From assembly GCA_017469925.1 (NCBI GenBank), contig JAFUFK010000005.1:1-64000 (forward strand): a stretch of DNA of 64,000 bases. Direction: 5' to 3'. A program made the translations under genes and the position numbers. The notes beneath the pieces are model-generated. The model worked only from the letters and a program-made list of their open reading frames with translations, did no database searches and was not told where the DNA came from. The stretch comes from Bacteroidaceae bacterium (GTDB lineage: Bacteria; Bacteroidota; Bacteroidia; Bacteroidales; Bacteroidaceae). Positions 45,567 through 53,700 of the stretch are shown one piece after another (the stretch's first letter is position 1; each line of letters starts with the position of its first letter).

Positions 45567-45608
45567 GGCAAAAGGACCTGCAAGCATTGGCTTGCAGGTC
45601 CTTTTGCC
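45567..45608. terminator. Long perfect hairpin after the BspA-like gene
   Basis: A 19-bp perfect stem (45567-45585 with 45590-45608), loop ATTG. T-rich end inside the stem; probably a bidirectional terminator. Confidence 0.8.
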
Positions 45609-45613
45609 TTTAG

Positions 45614-45644
45614 TTTGCGGGGGCTTGTGTTGATTGTATCTTTG
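45614..45644 (+). promoter_or_regulatory. Orphan consensus promoter
   Basis: TTTG 45614-45617 and TATCTTTG 45637-45644, 19 bp apart. The next gene starts only at 45865 and has its own promoter. Confidence 0.5.
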
Positions 45645-45800
45645 ACCTACGGTCGCGCTCACTTATTCGTACTTTGGCTACGCCGAAGATACTCACGCTC
45701 GGGAGTTGCAAACAGACCTACCGGCCGATCTTGTCTCGGGATGCCCATCTTAAGAACGAGCTCTTAGGAGACCCTCCCTGCGACAAAAATCCTTGATTTG

Positions 45801-45832
45801 TTTGCAATTCCACTCGCTTATTCGTATCTTTG
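45801..45832 (+). promoter_or_regulatory. Promoter of the toxin-antitoxin pair
   Basis: TTTG 45801-45804 and TATCTTTG 45825-45832, 20 bp apart, 33 bp before the antitoxin ATG. Confidence 0.75.
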
Positions 45833-45864
45833 CAGACGAGTAACGAACTGAATACAGAAAGGAT

Positions 45865-46095
45865 ATGCTGAGAACGGTTAATATTGCAGATGCGTATATG
45901 GCAGTTTTAGGCTCAATGAGCTCCAATGACAAACTGGAACTTATTGCCAAACTGACAAAGTCTATACGAAACGACAATTCGCCCAAGCGGAGACCGATAG
46001 ACCTTCGTACTTGCTTTAAAGGAGACTGGAGTAACATTTCCAGCGTGGAACTAAGAAAAAGGTCGTATCACGGACGTAAAGTGGAGGTGTGGTAG
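45865..46095 (+). CDS. Probable VapB-type antitoxin
   Basis: 76 residues. The sequence is not itself diagnostic (MLRTVNIADAYMAVLGSMSSNDKLELIAKLTKSIR, then a basic and aromatic tail), but it directly precedes a PIN-domain toxin by two bases, as antitoxins do, and its length fits. The LELIAKLTKSIR helix resembles short antitoxins that follow an addiction-module helix pattern. It would neutralise the toxin and probably autoregulate the pair. Confidence 0.7.
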   Translation: MLRTVNIADAYMAVLGSMSSNDKLELIAKLTKSIRNDNSPKRRPIDLRTCFKGDWSNISSVELRKRSYHGRKVEVW

Positions 46096-46097
46096 AG

Positions 46098-46511
46098 ATG
46101 GCTGGTTATCTTCTTGATACTGACATCTGCATCGAAATCTTCAAGCACAATGAGAAGGTGCTTGACAGGATTGATGCTGTAGGGCAAGAGCACTGCTTCG
46201 TCACAGAGATTACGATTGCTGAACTTTATTATGGTGCAGCTAAGTCTGGGCGTTCGCAACATTATCGAGACGTAGAGTTTATCCAAAGAGCTTTTGGGAC
46301 AATTCCTCTGACGTCCTCCCTGCAACTTTATGGTACGAACAAGGCTGAATTGGAAAAGACGGGGAGTCGGATTGGTGAATTTGACCTGCTCATTGGCTCT
46401 TGTGCTGTGCATAATAAGTTAGTGATGGTTACTTCGAATGTAAGGCATTTCGACCATATCCCCGATATCCAAATAGAGGATTGGGCTGGCAAATCCAGGT
46501 ATAAAAGGTAG
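46098..46511 (+). CDS. VapC-like PIN-domain ribonuclease toxin
   Basis: 137 residues. PIN acidic residues are in place: YLLDTDICIEIF (first aspartate), TEITIAELYYGAAKS (glutamate), EFDLLIGSCAVHNKLVMVTSNVRHFDHI (later aspartate and the TSN/RHF motif). Known VapC proteins cleave tRNA or rRNA. ATG 46098 follows a GGAGG at 46083-46087 and the antitoxin stop; an upstream GTG would overlap the antitoxin. Confidence 0.9.
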   Translation: MAGYLLDTDICIEIFKHNEKVLDRIDAVGQEHCFVTEITIAELYYGAAKSGRSQHYRDVEFIQRAFGTIPLTSSLQLYGTNKAELEKTGSRIGEFDLLIGSCAVHNKLVMVTSNVRHFDHIPDIQIEDWAGKSRYKR

Positions 46512-46544
46512 TGCATCTTAAAGGATTGCGAATAATGACCACAG

Positions 46545-46580
46545 AGCACCCGCAAGCCCGGTGAAAGGTTTGCGGGTGCT
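46545..46580. terminator. Hairpin between toxin and SGNH hydrolase genes
   Basis: AGCACCCGCAA (46545-46555) pairs with TTGCGGGTGCT (46570-46580). Between convergent genes; no strong T-run. Confidence 0.65.
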
Positions 46581-46645
46581 AAACGTTAGTTTGTGATTAA
46601 ACGTTAAACAGGCTCGTAGAGCCGATAAAGCGTTTACTAATCCTT

Positions 46646-47293
46646 TTACTTGTCTTGCTGCATCAGGCGGAGGAGGAAGCGTTCGCCCCAGGGTAGGGCG
46701 AGCTGGTGGCCTGCGGCGTTGAGGTGGGCATGGTCGTCGGGCGCCTGGAAGTATTGGCGACGGAAGGCGTCGTCCCTGACGCGGATGGGACTGCGGCGCG
46801 TGTCGAGCACGGGGATGTGGTGGCGGCGACAGGTGTGGTGGATGGCCCTGATGACAGGGCGGAAGCCAGGGCGATCGACGTGCCACGGGGTGACGAAACC
46901 TATGCGGGCCCGGGGATACTTCTGGCGAAGCCGCTGGCAGAGAAGGTCGAGCGAGTCGCGAAACATGCGCAGCGAGTCGCGGCTGTGGCCTATCATCGTG
47001 GCGTCGTTGTGGCCGGCAATGACGAGGACCAGGTCGGCAGTGTCGGTCATCTCCAGACAGCGCTGCACCATGCGGGGGCCGAAGCGCTCGCGGTCCCAGG
47101 CTATGGAGGAGCCGTTGCGCCCATAGTTGCGATACTGCCATCCGTGGCGCTCGGCTACCTGGCTGTGCCACGCCTCGGAACGTGGACGCCGGTGGTTGGC
47201 CACATAACTGTCGCCCAGGACTATCATGGTCTGGGCCAGTGTGGGGGCGCAGCAGAGTAGGGCAAGGCTTAAGAGTAGGGCCTGCCGCTTCAT
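46646..47293 (-). CDS. Secreted SGNH/GDSL-type esterase
   Basis: 215 residues. Signal peptide (MKRQALLLSLALLCCAPTLAQ). Block I IVLGDSYV carries the serine nucleophile; NYGRNGSSIAW supplies the block II glycine; VIAGHND gives the block III asparagine; DDHAHLNAAGH has the block V Asp-His pair. These are the SGNH catalytic residues, used by esterases that deacetylate glycans or lipids; the substrate is unknown. ATG 47293 overlaps the stop of the upstream small gene by one base. Confidence 0.88.
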   Translation of the reverse strand: MKRQALLLSLALLCCAPTLAQTMIVLGDSYVANHRRPRSEAWHSQVAERHGWQYRNYGRNGSSIAWDRERFGPRMVQRCLEMTDTADLVLVIAGHNDATMIGHSRDSLRMFRDSLDLLCQRLRQKYPRARIGFVTPWHVDRPGFRPVIRAIHHTCRRHHIPVLDTRRSPIRVRDDAFRRQYFQAPDDHAHLNAAGHQLALPWGERFLLRLMQQDK

Positions 47294-47535
47294 CACTTGA
47301 GTTTCTTGAAGAGCCAGAGTACGAGGGCTGCGCCTACGGCGGCGGTGACGATGGAGCCCAGGAGGCCTCCGCTGGTCTGGATGCCGAGGAGCGAGAAGAG
47401 CCAGCCGCCTACGCAGCCGCCTACTACGCCGAGAAAGAGATCGACAAGGCAGCCTTTGCCCTGTCCGTCGGTCAACTTGGAGGCGATGAAGCCTGCCACG
47501 ATGCCGGTAATGATTCCTGCGATGAGTCCGTTCAT
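47293..47535 (-). CDS. GlsB/YeaQ/YmgE-type small membrane protein
   Basis: 80 residues with three hydrophobic, glycine-rich segments (LIAGIITGIVAGFIASKL, CLVDLFLGVVGGCVGGWLF, GSIVTAAVGAALVLWLF). This is the transglycosylase-associated/stress-response membrane family of unknown mechanism. It is coupled to the SGNH hydrolase (one-base overlap) and lies downstream of sprA across a TTAAAC-repeat region. Confidence 0.85.
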   Translation of the reverse strand: MNGLIAGIITGIVAGFIASKLTDGQGKGCLVDLFLGVVGGCVGGWLFSLLGIQTSGGLLGSIVTAAVGAALVLWLFKKLK

Positions 47536-47547
47536 TTTTATAAGGGT

Positions 47548-47690
47548 TTAAAAGTTTAATCGTTTAATCGTTTAACCGTTTAAGAGTTTAACCGTTTAAG
47601 AGTTTAATCGTTTAACCGTTTAAGAGTTTAACCGTTTAATCGTTTAAGAGTTTAACCGTTTAAGAGTTTAAAGGTTTAATCGTTTAATGG
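47548..47690 (-). repeat. Large TTAAAC-type tandem repeat
   Basis: About 17 imperfect 8-base units (on the minus strand TTAAACGA, TTAAACGG, TTAAACTC) fill the gap between sprA and the small membrane gene. Same family and same orientation relative to transcription as 8631-8697. Confidence 0.9.
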
Positions 47691-47707
47691 TCTAAGGTGC
47701 CTGGGGG

Positions 47708-50700
47708 CTATCGGGTCAGGGAGACTTTCATGCTGAGGCCGAAGTCCTGGGTGATGGTGGGGTAACTGGTGCTGGAGAGCAGGGGGTTGTTCTTCTGCCG
47801 GTCGTAGTAGAGGCTCATGGTGACCATGCGGCTGACGGCGTAGGAGGCGCGGAACGAGGTCTTGATGGCCTTGTTGCCGGAGGTGGCTTCGGTCAGACGG
47901 GTCTGGATGTCGCGGCGCAGGGCGTCCTGGTTGCGGAACGAGAAGTCGAACGAGAGGCTGAGGGCGTGGGCGAAGTTGTTGCGCGTCGAACGGGTCGAGC
48001 GGTTGTTGTTTGCGGCATTGTTCTTCGCCTCGTCGTCCTGACCGGCTTTGCCCTTCTGGTTCTTGCCCTTGACTTGTTTGCCACTGGCCTTCTTGCTGCC
48101 GAAGAGGCTGCTCAGTTTGAAGTCGTCGATCTTGTAGCCCCAGCCGAAGACGATGTCCTTCGACGAGGTTTCGTTGATTTGGGCCGAGGTCATGCTGAGG
48201 GTGACCACGCGCGTGGTGCGGTATTCGAGCTTCAGGGTCATGTTGTTGTTCATCGTCACGTTGACGCCGGCCAGCGGGGCAAACGATTCGTTGATGCTCA
48301 CGGTCGATATGTCGTACATCGACGAGGGGACGTAGGACTCGGTGGTGGTGTTCTCGACGAAGCCCAGGTCGCTGCCCGTCATGGCGGAGAGCCACGAGGA
48401 GTAGGTGTTGTACGAGCCGATGGCATAGACCGACTTGTAGCCGTGGGTGATGTTGACCGACTTGAAGTGGTCGCGGAAGAAGGGCAGGGTAGAGAGTCCG
48501 CGGTAGGTCAGGGTCCAGTTGGGCAGCATCTTCTTCAGGCCGGGGAACAGGTTGAGGCTTGCCTTACGGGGATTGCCTCCCGTGTAGGCGGCCAGGAAGG
48601 CGGGTATCATGACGTCGCTGCTGTAGGTATCGACGGTGCCGTTCTCGGGGTTGAAGCGTCCCGTGTGGCCCGAGCCTTCGGGGTACTGGACGCCCTGGTA
48701 GCGGGCTTCGACGCGCTGCTGGAATACGTCGAGGTAGTCGCAGAACTGGTTGAACGTCTTCGAGCGGTAGCCGTTGTGGGCATTGCCTCGGCTGGCGAAG
48801 GCCGAACGCAGGGAGATGGTGGTCATGTTGAACGAACCCGTCTCGGTGGTCGGATTGCCGCGGTACATGTATTGTACCGACTGGCTGCGGTTGCGGGTGC
48901 GCGACATCGAGAGGTCAATCTTCAGGTCGGTGAAGGGTTCGAGCGAGGCTTTTACCTGCAAGTCCTCGGTCGAACTGGTGGTGGCGGGCGTAGCTACGCT
49001 GTCGGCGCAGAGCAGCCAGCCGTTGTCCTTGGCTTCCTCGATGTAGGAGTCGCCGACGAGGCCAAAGGCATACTTCAGTCCGGGCTGGAAGAGGCCTCCG
49101 CGACGGGTCTGGCCGAGCATGCTGCCGACGTTGGGCAGGAAACCGGGCAGGGCCAGGTTGTAGTTGTTGCGGTACGAGACGCTGACGTTGCGCACCATCA
49201 TGGCGAAGCGGGCCACGGCCTGGGCCATGGTGTACCACTTCTCGTCCTCCAGTTTGGGCTTGGCGAGGACGTTGACGCGTACCTTCATCGAGTCGAGGTT
49301 CTCGATGAGAATCTTGTTGTCGTCGAGTTTCTTGTACTTCAGTTTATAGGGATGGCCTTCGCTGTCGCGGGCGGTGACGACGATGCGCTTCGACTTCTGG
49401 TTGTGGCTGACGGTAGTCGTCGTGTCGGTGTGCAGTTCCACCTCCTGGGCGAAGCCCTTCTGCTTCTGGTTGTTCTTTTGCTGGCTGACGCCGCGGGCGT
49501 TGCTTTGCTTCTGGGCCAGGATGGAATCTACGGGCACGCCCTTCTGCTTGGCTTCCTCCTCGGCCTTTTGGCGTTCCTGCTTCTTTGCGTCGTTCTCCTT
49601 CTTCTTGGTGTCGGCCTTCTTCTTCGAGGCGCTCTTGGCCTTCGAGGCGGTGAATCGCTTGTTGGCCTCCTTGAGGAAGTTGGAGTGGTTGTAGAGGGTC
49701 TCCATGGCGAACTTGCCGTTGAGGTTCATCGTGCGCTGGGTGTTGATGGTGTTGCCCAGCGTGCTTCCGTCTTCCTGCTCGGCACCGCGCTTCCAGGAGT
49801 AGGTGCTGTTGTAGGAGGCGTCGGCCGTAATCCAGTCGAACATCGGAATCTTGTTGATGGGCAGTTTGTACGACATCTGGGCCGTCTGGCTGTAGTCGAG
49901 CGGGCGGCCGAAGTGGCGCAGGCTGTAGCGCACGGAGTCCTTCCAGGCGTCGTACTGGTCGGCATAGAGGTCCTTGTTGACGGGGGTGTAGGGTTCCTCC
50001 ACCTCGGCGTGGGTGCCACTCTGGAACGAGAAGTGGAGGGCCTTGAAGATGTCCCACTTGAGCGAGAACTCGCGGTTCCACAGGTACGACTGCGAGAAAC
50101 TGACGGGGATGGATTGGGTGTTCTCCATGTTCTCGACGTCGCGCTCTTGCAGTTCGTAGTATGTGCGGTTGAGGTCGGTCGAGAAGGTCAGGCTCTGCGG
50201 GGCGAAGGCCAGGTTCTGGTCCTTGACAAGTTGTAGCCACTTCGACTTCGACTTCAGGTTCTTGAAGGGCTCCCAGTTCTTCCAGTTGGGGCTCCACGAG
50301 TAGTTCATGCCGGCGCGCCACTGGCGGTCGTACTCATAGACGGTCGTCACGCCCTCGCGGGTGGTGCTCCGGCGCGAGTAGTTGAAGGTGAAGTTCGACG
50401 GGTCGTAGGGCATCGGGTGCTTGCGGCTGCTGATGTTGACCTTTACGCCCGAGAGCGAGAGGTTGCGCTGGGTCTCGGTGGTCGTGGTCAGTGCCTTCAG
50501 CGAGTCCTTTTCCTCCTTCGTCTGCAGGGCGTCGAGGGCGTCGCTGAGCAGCATGTCGGTGTCGAGCGGGTTGTACTTGGGCTTCACCGTCTCCTTATTA
50601 TAAGAGTAGTATAGGGGCGCGTTGACCTTGGCCTTTTCGGGGAACACCTTGCCCAGGTCGAACTGGGTGGTGATGGCGTAGTTGTAGGTGTCCTCGTCCT

Positions 50701-53700
50701 TGCGGTCAGCCACGCTCTGTTCGATGCCTCCGAATCCGGCCGTCTCGACGTGGCCCGTGGCGTTCACGCTGCCGAGGTCGGAGAGTTGTATGTTCAGGCT
50801 ACCTTGTGCGGCCCATCCGCCTTCGTTCGAGAACTCCTGCAGGCGCAGTTCGTTGGCCCAGACTTCGACGCTCTTGACCGTGCGTCCGTTGTTGCGCACA
50901 CCAATCATGATGGTCTTCACCTCGCCCAAGGTCGGGTTGCCCATGATGGAGACGCGGTTGCTCGGGTGGTTCTCGTCGTAGGAGTAGAAGAGTTGGTTGA
51001 AGCTCGTCAGCCCGAGGCTCTTCTGCTTGTTGCGCTCCTTCTTCAGGTCGGTGAGGATGTCCATGTCGATGTTGATCATGTTCTCCTCGGGCCATACGGC
51101 GCGGCAACCGGCTGCCGAGTAGGTGTCGTAGTTGCCCTCGGGCGTCAGTTTCAGGGGCACCTCGTATTCGTAGAAGTTGCTCTTGTAGTCGCTACCCAGG
51201 CGCAGGAAGACGCTCGTCTCGCCGTCCTGCAACTCGGTGATGTCATTCATCAGGGCATTGGCATGGACGAAGAGTTGGAGGTGCTTGTACTGGCGCATGT
51301 CGTAGTTACAGTTCTTATAGACGGCCTTCGCGTCGCCTGGCGACAGGTTCTCCACCACGAGGCTCAGGGCCTGCTCGTTCTCCTCGACCAGTTGGCTCTG
51401 GTTCGGGTCGGTGACGCGGCTGATGCCGGGAGGCAGCACGTAGTTGACGGGCTGCTTGCTGCTGTTCTCCTCGATGTTGACGGTGGCCACCGTCATTGTG
51501 GCGGCTTGCGAGGGTGCCTCGCCCTGGTATAGTCCCTGTTCGTAGCTGCGCCAGTCGCCATGGACGAGGTCGAGGGTGGCAAAGCGCAGTACGACGTCCT
51601 CCTCGAAGCCCGTCAGGAACATGCGCATGAAGCGGATGCTCGTGAAGTCGCTGATGTTGCCCACCTTCGACTCGTAGTTGTCGAGGGGCACGCGGAAGAG
51701 GTACCAGTTGATTTCCTCGCTTTCGCCGTTGCGCAGCTTCGGGCTAGCCGTGCGCTTATCTACGATGTAGTTGCGGCCGACCACGAAGTCCTCGGGCCGG
51801 ATGGAGATGTGGTACTGGAAGTACTTCTCGTATTCGTTCAGCGTGTAGTCCTGGTTCAGGTCCTCGACGTCGGGTGTCGTCTTGTAGGCCGTCTCGTAGC
51901 TCTCGGGCGAGTTGCTCGAGTCGGGCGAGTTGCCCTCGGGCATGTTGATGCGCTTGTAGCGGTCGAGGATGCTCTTCTTGGCCTGGTCGAAGTCGGAGCC
52001 GCGGTAGTAGTGGTAGTCGTCGCCTGCGGGGTCGGCGTAGAGGCTGTCGAAGACCTGGGCGTTGACGCGTCCCTGCATCTCCTGGAGGTACTGGGCGTAG
52101 GCACCGAACGTGCGTTCCTCGTCCGACGAGAGTCCGTTCAGACCGATGTCCTGTCGCGACCGGGCACCGCCCTCGTTGTTGAAGGCATAGGTCACGCTGG
52201 TCGTATTGGGCACGCGGCCCCAGGCAGTTTCGGTGTAGTACGACTGGTCGCCGTCGATGGGCATTCCGCTCTCGAAGTACTTCTTGCCGTCCTTCAGGAT
52301 GTCCTCCGATATCTCGCCGAGGTTGATGTAGAAGTCACCGCCGTGGTTGCCCGGCTTGCCCTGCTTGTAGATGAAGGGGTCGAGCATCCAGAACTCGATG
52401 TACTCGACGTTCATGGTCTCGAAGTCGGTGTTGTCCATCTTACGCATCATGCCGCCCCACTTCTCCTCGGGGTGGAGGAACTTGCCCTCCTGGTCAACCT
52501 CGGTCGAGAGGTTGTATGCACCGCGCTCCTTCGGGTAGTAGGCCAGGTTCAGCACGTTGAGCGACGTGGCCGAGGTATAACTATTCTGGGCCTTCTGGGG
52601 ATAGAGTTCGCGCTCATAGACCTCGCGGACGTAGTGGTTCGACAACTGGGTCATGTCGCTCTTGATGTGGCTGGGCGTCAGCGTGCTCGAGCGGCGGGTG
52701 AAGATGGGATCGACGTAGTACCACGCGAGCAGGGCGCGGTTGTAGCCGTACTGCACGTCGTTGGTCATCTTGCTTTCGGGGAACATCGAGGGTGTGCTCG
52801 CCTGGGTCCAGTACTGCGGCGTGGAGAGCGACTCCTTGTACGACGAGTTCTCGAAGTCGTCGAGGTACGAGGCACTGCCCTGTATCTTCTTGTTCTGTCC
52901 GGCCATCAGTTGGGCAAACTCGGCATTGAAGCTGATTTGGCTGGGTTGCGTGGCACGGATAAGGGGCAACTTGTCAATCATGTTGGTGAGCCACTGGCTC
53001 TCGCGCTTCCACGAGAGGTGGCCGCCCCACAGTGTGTTGCGCAGGGGCTCGTTGCCCATCGACACTTTGGTGGTCAGCGGCTGCTCGTTGAGGAACATGA
53101 TGGAGCCACCGACGGTGAAGTTCTTCGACAGTTCGTAGTCGAGGTTGACGCCCAGCATCGTCTTGCGTTGCATGCCGTAGTTGTCGTTCGACTCCACCGA
53201 GGCACTGATGTTCGTGCCTGCGTCGATGATGCTCTGGTTGATGATGGTCACGATGCCCATGTTGTAATCGACCGTGTAGTCCGAGTTCTCGGTCAGCGTG
53301 ACGCCACCCGCCGTGACGACTACCGAGTTGGGGGCAATGTTCGTGGCGCCCAGGTCTATCTGGCTGCCGTTCGTGCCCTTGTACCGGCCGGTCAGCAGGT
53401 ACTTGTCGTGCTCGGCTATCTGTTTGGCCACGGTCTTCGTGCTGTCGTAGAGTTCGGGGAAGCAGTACTTCTGGGCCAACTGGTCGTTGCCAATCCACTG
53501 GCGCAGGTGCTCACCGAAGGGTTCTGCCACGGGGAAGTAGATACGTCCCTTGCGGATGGTGTAGCCCTCGACGAAGTCGAACTGGCCGTTCGAGTTGGCC
53601 TTGTTGTTATTGTCCAGGCGGTCGAGGTTCATGGCCTTCAGCAGGGTGGTGTTCTTCAGGCTCTGTTCAGGCAGGTAGGTGATATAGACGCCGCTCGAGT

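Larger units (their letters stand above)
45609..45864. other. Intergenic region with duplicated promoter sequence
   Basis: Holds an orphan consensus promoter (45614-45644), a degraded copy (45658-45677) of the toxin-antitoxin promoter and the apparent working promoter (45801-45832). No open frame of note lies between them. Confidence 0.6.

Noticed and set aside
47966-50236. Long plus-strand open frames antisense to sprA (also 51560-54007)
   Set aside because: Mirror images of a GC-rich coding gene: low-complexity Val/Gly/Glu-rich translations, no family motifs and no promoter.
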